From Stenocarpella maydis (Eukaryota > Ascomycota > Sordariomycetes > Diaporthales > Diaporthaceae), in the NCBI GenBank assembly GCA_002270565.1, contig NQMI01000152.1:79990-108063 (forward strand): DNA of 28,074 nt, in the 5' to 3' direction. The position numbers and the translations under genes are program-made. Below are positions 20,073-28,074 of this stretch, one piece after another. Each line of letters starts with the position of its first letter. The stretch's first letter is position 1. The notes below the pieces were generated by a model that saw only the letters and a program-made list of their open reading frames with translations, did not search any database and was not told the origin of the DNA.

Positions 20073-20112
20073 TATTATACTCCGTATATATATATATATA
20101 CGGAGTATAATA
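20073..20112. repeat. 40-bp perfect palindrome
   Basis: The two 20-bp halves are exact reverse complements. The centre is alternating TA, and each shoulder carries TACTCCGTA or TACGGAGTA. It is followed by more (TA)n to about 20126. The DNA could extrude a cruciform. The shoulder motif recurs at 20781-20789, so it may be the remains of a terminal-inverted-repeat element or a repeated protein-binding site. Confidence 0.85.
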
Positions 20113-20755
20113 TATATATATATATACCAAACGAAAGACTAAAGGGCTGCAGGGCTAGAGGAGTAAAGGAGTTGAGAACAGAGAGGGATCAGCGGGCCTT
20201 TGAAGGAAGGACTGGAAGCGAGTACCGGGTCGCCTCCACACATGCAGGATAGATCTACTGTAGACTACTGCATCTAGCGTAGTGTAGAGTAGGGTACGTA
20301 TCCATACTCCGCTGCCAGTGGAGTGCGCTACAACCTCGATGCATGCAGGCTCCAGCAGTACCCGGTCTTGCCTACACTACACTGACGACTAAGTATGTAC
20401 ACTATGGGCTCTCCTCCATACGTGACGAAGGTATTCCACAGCCCACCCAAATTCCCCCGCAGACATGCCCGGGCAGACCCGCAGGCAATGAACCTTACCC
20501 GACTCACGTGCCCACCTCTTCACTTTAACGGACACCTGCAGGGAATGAGGCTTGTAGTCTGTGCGCCTATCTGCTCGGGCTCCCGTTCCAAAGATAACTA
20601 ACTGCCCAGGTGCGTTAATTCCCTCGCCTCCAGATGTCTGGATGGATGGTGAGCCAGACGTGGATGGGCAGGCGAGCGGGCTGGAAAGAAACAAACAGGC
20701 TAACTCGTTGCGTCTCGAACCCCCCACCCGTGCGCCAGAGCCCACGCCCATTGAT

Positions 20756-21193
20756 CTTATCGACGGTGACTAAGTAATTATACGGAGTACGTCAGGCTCT
20801 CAAGGATGACCAGTCATCCATCCAGCCCATCCCGCCGGTTTCTGCGCCAGGGCTGCGCCGAGCCCACACCAGGATTGTCCAGGAGACAAGCCAGGCAAGG
20901 GAAGACCAGGTTTATTAGCTGTGCCCAAGGGGGTTCACACTACACTGGGTATCTACTTGCATTTCGTCGCCCCCGTCAACAGCCCATCCTTGAGCCCTGC
21001 ACTCAGCCTTGGCCCGCGCCCTGGCCCCGCCCCCGACCACATCGTCTCATGAATCAATTGTCTGCAAGGATTAGGGCCGGGTTGGATCCTGGAATTCGCA
21101 ATCACTCTTCTCTGATGCTTGCATGCCCTTGCACTCAACCTGGCACCAGCGAGGACAAGAGGCCACTCGTGGTTCCATACCTCCGTACTTATC
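20756..21193 (-). promoter_or_regulatory. GATA-factor-type sites upstream of the permease
   Basis: CTTATC (GATAAG on the other strand) occurs at 20756-20761 and 21188-21193. GATAAG fits the HGATAR consensus of AreA/NIT2 GATA factors, which activate nitrogen-source transporters in filamentous ascomycetes. Two short matches in about 700 bp can occur by chance. Confidence 0.3.
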
Positions 21194-21246
21194 TGGATTC
21201 ACTCTTCTCACTCTCCCGCCTGGCCCCTCTTGTTGCCTGCGACTGG

Positions 21247-21271
21247 GTTGTTGTTCCTGCCATCGTCATCG

Positions 21272-21302
<31 letters not shown>

Positions 21303-21346
21303 TGTCGTCGTCGTCGTCGTTGTCGTCGTCGTCGTCGTCGTCTTGA
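21247..21346. repeat. Trinucleotide microsatellite (GTC/GTT)n
   Basis: About 100 bp are made almost entirely of GTC and GTT triplets, ending about 90 bp before the permease start codon. The tract probably lies in the 5' UTR or in a 5' UTR intron. Antisense open frames across it, reading poly-Thr, are artefacts of the repeat. Confidence 0.85.
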
Positions 21347-21437
21347 CCCGGCCTGTTCTCAGACTTCCAAGCACGCGACACCACAGACTACAATCCAACC
21401 CATACCGGCGGCGCACGCAATCGCGCCACCCGTGGCC

Positions 21438-23509
21438 ATGAGTTCCTCCGACCCCGAGAAGTCGCAAAAGTATGATGACGCCGAGCCGGTGCCGTGGCGC
21501 GTGTCCGATGTCGCCTCGGGCGAGATCGTCAACGGCAATGCGGACGGCCTGCACCGCAACCTCGCCAACCGCCAGATCCAGCTCATCGCCATCGGCGGCT
21601 CCATCGGCACCGCCCTCTTCGTCAGCATCGGCCAGGGCCTCTACCGGGGCGGGCCCGGCTCCCTCTTCCTCGCTTATCTCATCTACAGCTGCAACCTTGG
21701 TCTCGTGAACAACTGCATGGCCGAGATGGCCACCCTGCACCCCGTCTCCGGCGGCTTCATCCGCATGGCGGGCAAGTGGGTCGACGAGGCCCTCGGCTTC
21801 GCCGTCGGCTGGAACTTCTTCCTCTACGAGGCCTTGCTCATCCCCTTTGAGATCACGGCACTCAATCTTGTGCTGGGCTTCTGGCGAGACGACATTCCTG
21901 CCGCCGCTGTCATTGCCGCCTGCATCGTGCTCTATGCGTGAGCCCCCTCCTCCTCCTCCTCCCCCCCCCACAACCCTCACCCCCCCATTTGCCTGCATTG
22001 TCGCCCCTACTGCGCACTGTTGGGCTGGGCGTCAGTGATCAAGTCTGTAAGGATCGAGAGTGACGTGTTTCTGTTTGCCCCCGGAGGGGGGTTTCACCTC
22101 CTCCCCCAAACTGGATCGTGAAAGCCCTTGTTTGAAGCCACAGCTTGACCTCCCCGCCCCTCCTGGCGCTCAGCCACCCCCGCCCGAACTTGAGATGCCT
22201 GGTGCTAAATGTCCTCATGTGCTAGTCTCATCAATGTCATTGCTGTCGGAGGATACGGCGAGGCCGAATTCTGGCTCTCTGGCGGCAAGGTCATCCTCAT
22301 CTTCATGCTCTTCTCCTTCACGCTCGTGACCATGTGTGGCGGCAACCCGAGACACGACGCGTATGGCTTCCGTTACTGGGGCAACCCGGGCTCCTTCAAG
22401 GAGTGGCATACGACCGGCGACCTGGGCCGCTTCGAGGGCTTCCTTGCTGCCCTCTGGTCGGCCTCCTTCACTGTCGTCGGCCCCGAGTATATTGCCATGG
22501 TGGCCGCCGAGGCCAAGCGACCCAGGACGTATATCAAGACCGCCTTCAGGACCGTCTACTGGCGCTTCGGTCTGTTCTTTATCCTCGGCGCCATGTGCGT
22601 CGGCATTGTCATCCCATACAACGACCCGACCCTGACGAGCATCGAGGAGGGCCAGAGACAGGCTGCTGGCGCCGCTGCCTCTCCCTATGTCATTGCCATG
22701 TATGTGTATATAGCCCGCACACGATCCGTCCCGTCCCCCCCCCCCCAAACATGTCCAGCTCCCAGCCCGGGCGGCGACCCAGGCCCGGCTAATGCGTAAT
22801 GACTCCCTACAGGAATAACCTGGGCGTCACCGTCCTGCCGCACATCACAAACGCCCTGATGGTCACCTCCATCTTCTCCGCGGGCAACACCTACACCTAC
22901 GCCGCCATGCGCAACCTGTACGGGATGGCGCTCGAGGGCCGCGCGCCGCGGTTCCTGCGCAAGATGACCAAGAGCGGCGTGCCCATCTACTGCTTCGCCG
23001 TGGTCATGTGCTTCCCCTTCCTGGCCTTCCTGCAGCTCGGGTCCGGCTCCAGCGTCGTGCTGACTTGGCTCGTCAACCTCATCACCGCCGGCGGCATCAT
23101 CGACTATATCGTCATGGCCCTGACCTACGTCTTCTTCTACCGCGCCTGCGTCGCCCAGGGCGTCGACCGCAGGACTTTCCCCTACTACGGCTACCTCCAG
23201 CCGTACGGCGCCTACTTTGCCCTGGCCTTCGAGACCCTCGTCGTCATCTTCTACGGCTACAGCAGCTTCACGCCGTGGTCCGTCTCCACCTTCTTCACCT
23301 ACTACACCATGGTGATCCTCTTCCCCGTCCTCTTCGTCGGCTGGAAGCTGGTGCACAGGACCAGGTTCGTCAGCCCCTACGAGGCGGACCTGATCTGGGA
23401 GAGGCCCATCACCGATGCGTACGAGGCCAGTTTTAAGAACCCGCCCGTGGGCTTCTGGACCGAGATGATCCAGATGGTGGGGTTCAGGAGGAACGTCAAG
23501 GACGAGTAA
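21438..23509 (+). CDS. Amino acid permease (YAT family)
   Basis: Proton-coupled amino acid importer of the yeast amino acid transporter (APC) superfamily, in the plasma membrane. Exons 21438-21937, 22226-22699 and 22813-23509 join in phase (introns of 288 and 113 nt) to give 556 aa. A hydrophilic N-terminus of about 50 residues leads to the TM1 signature IQLIAIGGSIGTALFVSIG. EMATLHPVSGGFIRMAGKWV and ALGFAVGWNFFLYEALLIPF follow, then GGNPRHDAYGFRYW, SFTVVGPEYIAMVAAEAKRP and SIFSAGNTYTYAAMRNLYGM, which are family blocks. The rest is hydrophobic, consistent with 12 membrane segments, and the tail ADLIWERPITDAYEASF is typical of a fungal subgroup. Substrate is uncertain; a general, basic or dicarboxylic amino acid carrier are all possible. 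The first intron is long and C-rich. Two GATA motifs upstream suit nitrogen regulation. Confidence 0.94.
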
Positions 23510-25080
23510 ATAGACGCGCGAGCCCCGGCTCCTTGGTCATTTATTTCGAGTATATATACATTATGGTATTCTTGTCGTTCGTCTCGCGGCGGCACTTTGC
23601 TTAGCTCCGCCCTGCTTCCCTGTGCCGTATCAGACTGATAGCCATCACCTCTGTGCCTGCCGTGATATCCATCTCCCGTATCTCTCTCTCTCATGGCGCC
23701 TGCTGCTCGAACCCCAACCCGCTGCCAGGAGTTGCGTCCCCCATGTGCCCCCCAGGTCTTGGGAACCCACACTGCCGACAAAGACGTGTCTGCCGGGTGT
23801 GGCCGCTGGGTGCCGCCAGTCACATCCAAGGAGTGGGACCGGCTGGGCGTGTCGGGAACGAGCTAGGCCGGGCGAGTTTGGTCGGACATCGCCTCCACGT
23901 GGCCTGAGTTGGGCCCGGTAGCCGACTCACATGTCAGAGCCGCGGCGGCTCGTGGCGTCGGATAGACGGGTATGAATTGCCGTCCCTGGGCGGACCCACC
24001 CGCTCGTTTTCTTCTGCGCGCTGGACCTGTGTTCTGGTGGTGGACCAGTATCATGCCCAAAACGATGTGCAGCAAGAACTATGTCTGGGCTAGGCTCCTC
24101 TGCTCGGCAACGTTGGACGGGATCATGCCGTCTCCGACGCTGATCCCATATAGTCTTCCTGTAAATGATAGACAGGATGCGGCACAGGGTCATCAGTGTC
24201 CATGTCTGGGGCAGCTCGACGACTAGATCTAGCTTGAAAAGAAATGATGCTGTGTGGAGTTCGAGATGACCTAACAGGAAACGTGGCTAAGCTAAGGCTG
24301 TGACTGAAGTATAGTTACGTGGAGTTTATGAGACAACTCAGAACGTGGTCAAATGGAGTAAGAAGTGATTGTTCTGTACAATTTATGCAATGGGAAAGTG
24401 TAGTCTCTTGTAAAAAGCGTGGCCTTGGGTGTCTCATTCTAGAGGTTTATTCACCGGAGCTGTAGATGGTTAATACTAACTATACCAGTAGAAAGTGTTG
24501 AGACTCTAGACCCTTTCGGTCATATGAAGGCGGCCAAGGCCCTTAAGTAATTTGGCACTCTATGTGATTAAGATTAGGAGTATGGGGTCCTGAGACATAT
24601 TCGATGTGCTTTTCGAATTACTAATGATAATGTTGTCTTTACGGTGATGGTAAATAAGATCACCCTCTATATTGAGTTGCGCACCCACCCAGACGCATCC
24701 GAGCATCACTTGCGTGAACTGGCACTGCATTGAACCTCTTGAAATAGACACCACCTCATATTCAATTTCTGAAGATGGGAAAGCAGGGGGAATTCATAGG
24801 GTTAGCTGGATGTTGAGGTGAACAGCTGGGAGGGGCGTTTCGGTGCTCGGGGGGCCCACTCTACCAACCACCGATTATTTACATGGGCCCCAGGGGCTCC
24901 TTGAACCAGCCTTCAATTGACGTCCCTCCTCTTGCGTCCCAGACATATATCTACTCACCAAGCGTTCTCAAACGTGTCCATTGGTGCAGGTGTTCCTCTG
25001 AAAGCTCCGTGTCATATTGCCTTCACCTTGTTCCCTGATCTCAACGGGCGGCCCCGTCTCGCATTATCAGAGCTGTCATC
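23510..25080. other. Gene-free region downstream of the permease
   Basis: No gene was recognised. The first 60 bp should contain the permease 3' end. Open frames up to about 150 codons on the minus strand overlap the permease exon and show no motif. From about 24230 to 24780 the DNA is AT-richer and featureless. The final 150 bp would be the promoter of the small orphan gene. Confidence 0.5.
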
Positions 25081-25494
25081 ATGCCGCGAACAATCCAGAG
25101 GCCACGCTCGGGTCCAAGGCCCATCGAGGTTATCAGCTCTGCCCATAAGAGCCCGGTCAGGGGAGTGACCAAGCTCCCACAGGAGACGATGGAGGATGTC
25201 TTGGCCTGTTTGAACCGATTGATCCAACAAGAGATATCAAATCCCAGGCGGAGGAAGAACATCAAAATCGGCAGGGACTTCGTCCAAGAATACGGCTGGC
25301 CAGATGATGGCTACTGCATACGCGTGTCGGAAGGGGTGGTTCAAGTAATGACTGAAGATGAGCGCTCTGCACTACCTCCTTCACAAGCGAGGGCAAACGC
25401 TTTTGTATTGGTGAGCAGGAACGAGCCAGTCTCCGGTTCTGTAGAGATGACTAACGAACGATGTGTTTTATAGTGTGCACTTGAGTATGACTAG
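25081..25494 (+). CDS. Small orphan protein, two exons
   Basis: I do not recognise the family. ATG 25081 opens a 110-codon exon to 25410. A GTGAGC donor, an exact CTAAC branch site (25451-25455) and a TTTTATAG acceptor give a 63-nt intron, and the second exon, 25474-25494, adds only CALEYD before the stop, for 116 aa. The product starts basic and Pro/Arg-rich (MPRTIQRPRSGPRP), then has a compact part with LPQETMEDVLACLNRLIQQE, a probable helix, and GWPDDGYCIRVSEGVVQVMT. No signal peptide or membrane segment is seen. The well-formed intron with a consensus branch site, whose removal leaves a short in-frame ending, is the main reason to call it real; without splicing the frame would stop at 25471-25473. 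Confidence 0.55.
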
Positions 25495-26423
25495 GGTATA
25501 TCGGTAGAAGTGGGCGGATATTTGCTGGAGCTCGTGCATCAAAGGCCTGGAGCTCCCCAGGCCCGCCCATCTTGTTGCTGTTGCCGGTGCACATCCGCTG
25601 GCACTGGGCAACCAGCCTTATTTTTGCAACCAGGACTATGTATTATCTGTTATAAAATATCTTATTACTTCTGTACACTTATGTTCTATAGGGTTGGTGG
25701 ACAATTGGTTGCTTTTCTATACAAACGAGGGAGTTCCTCATTCTTTCAATAACTCGGAATAGGCCTTATTTTCACCGAATTATTAGGCAGCGCTGCTTCG
25801 CGAACCGGCGAGCGAGCGGGTGGTTGAAGTGGAGAGGTCGAGGCCACGAGGCGGCAGCATCGTACATGGTCGTGAGTCTCCTGGCCGTCGAGCCAGGAGT
25901 ATTGATGTCCCCGGACGAGGACGGCGGAGTCGTCGATCTTAAAGTAACCGATCGGCAACTCTGTCTCTTTGCCTGTGACAGAGTTGGAAGGGCCTTGAGC
26001 TCTCGGGCATGTAAATGTGGCTCGTCTCCTCTTCTCTGCTCTGGCATTCCCCTGCCTCTCAACTTGTTTCCTCACGTTTCCTCGCCAGGTTCACACCAGT
26101 ATGCCAGCTCTTAAGTTGCAATCTCTTAAGCCGTCCCACATGGGTTCTCTTGTCTCATTGGCGAACAAGGCCGCCGCTCTTTGGACCAGCGATGACGGCA
26201 GCGGTGACAGCAGTGAACCAGGCAGCGAGGATGATCCTGGCGGTGATCTAGGCGTCGATGTAGACGATGTCCGGCGTACCACAATCGGGGGCAACGACGC
26301 CATACATGAAGACACCGGAGACGTTACTAGAATTCATATTGACTTGTATGGCTTGACATTCTATATCCTTCGCACAGAGGGGCGCCAGAACCACATTCCC
26401 AACCCAACCACGCCTCTTGGCTA
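25495..26423. other. Intergenic region between orphan gene and P450
   Basis: These 929 bp lie between two convergent genes. The only notable frame is a plus-strand one from ATG 26101 running antisense into the P450 3' exon. It encodes an acidic stretch (DDGSGDSSEPGSEDDPGGD) preceded by pyrimidine-rich DNA of the kind found before fungal start codons. It shows no domain and no clear exon end. Confidence 0.4.
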
Positions 26424-26538
26424 CTACTCACCCACATACCTGAACTCGATATGCTTGGTAGGGTCGGGCGAGATGGTGCTACCTGTGAGAATGTTGGGGT
26501 ACCGTCCCTCGACGCCGTCGGGCATCTTAATGTCATAA
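26101..26538 (+). other. Doubtful acidic open frame antisense to the P450 end
   Basis: The ATG at 26101 opens 145 codons, rich in Asp/Glu/Ser/Gly near residues 34-60. The last 115 bp overlap the coding strand of the P450 in antisense, which argues against the whole frame being coding. A shorter spliced product cannot be excluded. No family is recognised. Confidence 0.2.
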
Positions 26539-27989
26539 TCCAATAGAATCCGGGCAAGAATCAACTTGATCTCGTTGGAGGCGAAGAAGCGGCCTGGGCA
26601 CGCATGCCGACCGTAGCCGAACCCAGTATTCTCTGGCCGCACGCTGACAAACTGGTACTGTTCCTTGCTGGGGTAATTGAGCGGATCCTCCATCTTGCCC
26701 GTCCGGAGGTCGAGGAAGCGATACGGGTCGAACCTATGGGGGTCAGGGTAAACCTCGGGATCGAAATTGATACACATGGTCGGGACCGCAAGGTTGGTGC
26801 CCGCCGGGATGAAGGTGCCATCTTGCAGCGTCACGGGCTGCACGACGCGACGTGGGACCTTTGAGATCCCGCTGGGGCTCAGGCGCTGTGACTCGCGCAT
26901 GATGGAGTCGAGCAGCTTCATTTGGAATAGAGCCTGTTTCGTCATGGCACCACCGTTGGCTCTCATGACTTCCCTGATCTCCTCCCTGACCGCCGGGATC
27001 GCCTCGAGAGCCCCAACCACCAGATCGAACATGCTGTGGTGGAGAGGGAGATGTTGACGTGTTTTTTCTTTTTCATAGACTACCGTAACATGGTTAATTC
27101 CTAGGGGTACCCACATGTTTGTCGCAGTAGCGGTTGTTGTATGAATGGCACCCAGGCTGAGAATGAGCTGCGTCTCGGCAATGTCACGATCGTCCGTGAT
27201 GCCGAATTTATCGGCCTTGGCCATGACCCATGACAGACAATCATCCTCGGCTTCTCCACCCTCGGTGGCTTCCTTCCTCCTTTCCTGGATGATGGGCACA
27301 AGAAAGTCCTTGGCGCGTTCGCGATGTTCTTGCACAGTCTTGATTGCAGGAACCCAGTACTGTCCAATTGGACGGAGCCACTTGGGCCAAGCCTTGATCC
27401 CCATTGCAGCTTTGAACACATGCATGGCGAAGTCTATACTTGTGTCGAGATAGATGGGGTGGCGATTTAGTTTTGGACCCACGAAGACCTCACCTGAGAC
27501 GATAGCGACGATGCGGACCAGTGTACCGTAAACTGGGAGAGAAACCCATTCTCTAGACCGACCGAGAAATTCAGACACAGTCTTTGAAGTTTCAGCAGCG
27601 AGGCGATCGTTAATTCTTGGTAGGTTGTGCGTAAGTTCCGCACGGCTAATGTGGTCAACGATGGGTATGTCAGCTTCAAGGCCAGTGTAGTGGGTCATCA
27701 ATATCTGTGTTGATTGTTAGGACGCGAGCACAGCTCTGCGGTGTCTTTCAGGATAAGGCTCTTACAGATTCCTTAAGCCCGATCTTGTTGTTCACCACGT
27801 CGTCGGGCAGCTTTGCTACTTCCTCGAGGTATCTGGTGGGAAGAAGCACCAGGTCTCCTGTGGTGATAGAATACTCGTTAAATCATGTGTGGATGGTGAG
27901 AAGCTAACTAGAATGGAAGTAGTGGGAGTCTTTAGGGTCGTACCTTCAGAGTCTGTTATGCGAAAGATGGTATTGCAAAGAACGCGGAT
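26424..27989 (-). CDS. Cytochrome P450 (ent-kaurene oxidase-like group), 5' end unresolved
   Basis: Haem monooxygenase. Coding blocks, in order of transcription: an unresolved first exon ending at 27944 (FRITDSEG), then 27857-27766, 27704-27115 and 27033-26424, all in phase. Visible landmarks: GDLVLLPTRYLEEVAKLPDD, HYTGLEADIPIVDHISRAEL, the substrate-region FVGPKLNRHPIYLDT, an I-helix-like AIHTTTATATN, the K-helix ExxR in IMRESQRL, PHRFDPYRFLDLR, and the haem loop FGYGRHACPGRFFA with the Cys ligand. This resembles the fungal ent-kaurene oxidase/CYP503/CYP68-like group of secondary metabolism, but the substrate is unknown. The membrane anchor and proline hinge are not found: upstream of the first visible block a stop lies at 28067-28065 in frame, with no ATG and no AG acceptor in between. 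The intron 27114-27034 is 81 nt without a stop, so readthrough would keep the frame. Confidence 0.88.
27034..27114 (-). other. Stop-free 3n intron in the P450
   Basis: The segment begins GTGGGT, ends CCACAG and contains branch-like ATTAAC and GTCAAC. It is 81 nt with no in-frame stop, so retaining it would insert 27 residues (WVPLGINHVTVVYEKEKTRQ and a further HLPLHHS) right after the I-helix. Family members run straight from TATATN to a MFDLV-like helix, so removal is the likelier normal form. Confidence 0.65.
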
Positions 27990-28074
27990 ATTCGCATCCA
28001 CAAAAACGGATGGTACATCCACACATGTACCGACCCAGTGCACATATAACACAGACCAGCGAAATTAGTATGTA

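Larger units (their letters stand above)
17501..21437. other. Long gene-free region
   Basis: Nearly 4 kb between the GH17 stop and the permease start hold no recognisable gene. Most open frames are short and featureless. A DTGAS-like string near 18230 and a YADD-like string near 18350 lie in different frames and were rejected as retrotransposon evidence. From 20073 the region contains a 40-bp palindrome, further TAGTGTAG/CTACACTA inverted strings (20280-20385), a TACGGAGTA motif at 20781 and a trinucleotide microsatellite. The last part, from about 20750, is the permease upstream region. Confidence 0.55.

Noticed and set aside
20705..20735. GGTTCGAGAC on the minus strand as a tRNA T-loop
   Set aside because: The flanking G run has no complementary C run on the other side, so no T stem forms.
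21189..21998. 269-codon minus-strand frame with a poly-Thr run
   Set aside because: It is antisense to the permease first exon and its poly-Thr comes from the GTC/GTT microsatellite.

Overview
The window is nuclear DNA of a filamentous ascomycete (Pezizomycotina, probably a Sordariomycete; species not determined). The evidence is GC-rich exons interrupted by short GT-AG introns, mostly about 60-140 nt with one of 288 nt, long intergenic stretches, AT-rich islands, and gene families typical of such fungi. No operons, CRISPR arrays, rRNA genes or convincing tRNA genes were seen.

Layout. 1-1308: palindrome-rich and AT-rich DNA without a gene. 1309-2830 (-): a GH72 beta-1,3-glucanosyltransferase-like gene that keeps its exon/intron structure but is frameshifted and has lost both catalytic glutamates. 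4647-5072 (+): a small cupin protein. 5497-7341 (-): glycerol kinase, 4 exons, 533 aa. 9008-10200 (+): aquaglyceroporin, 3 exons, 338 aa, divergent from the kinase. 10734-10974: a solo LTR. 11349-11981 (-): a secreted two-LysM protein. 16283-17500 (+): a GH17 beta-1,3-glucanase/transglycosylase, 2 exons, 359 aa. 17501-21437: gene-free DNA with a 40-bp perfect palindrome and a trinucleotide microsatellite. 21438-23509 (+): amino acid permease, 3 exons, 556 aa. 25081-25494 (+): a small orphan protein, 2 exons, 116 aa. 26424 to the right edge (-): a cytochrome P450 whose 5' end cannot be recovered.

How the genes fit together. The clearest functional unit is the head-to-head pair glycerol channel plus glycerol kinase: one admits glycerol, the other phosphorylates it and so traps it, and the two share about 1.67 kb of upstream DNA. 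The GH72 relic, the GH17 enzyme and the LysM protein all concern cell-wall glucan or chitin, but they are far apart and on different strands, so co-regulation is only a possibility. The permease, small orphan and P450 have no evident link to each other; the P450 may belong to a cluster beyond the right edge.

Most unusual observations: the GH72 homologue with substitutions at both catalytic glutamates, the divergent glycerol module, a stop-free 81-nt intron in the P450, a solo LTR with a near-perfect target duplication, and a 40-bp palindrome built on a TACTCCGTA/TACGGAGTA motif. All exon joins were inferred by eye from splice signals, reading phase and protein family similarity; no alignment or database search was run.
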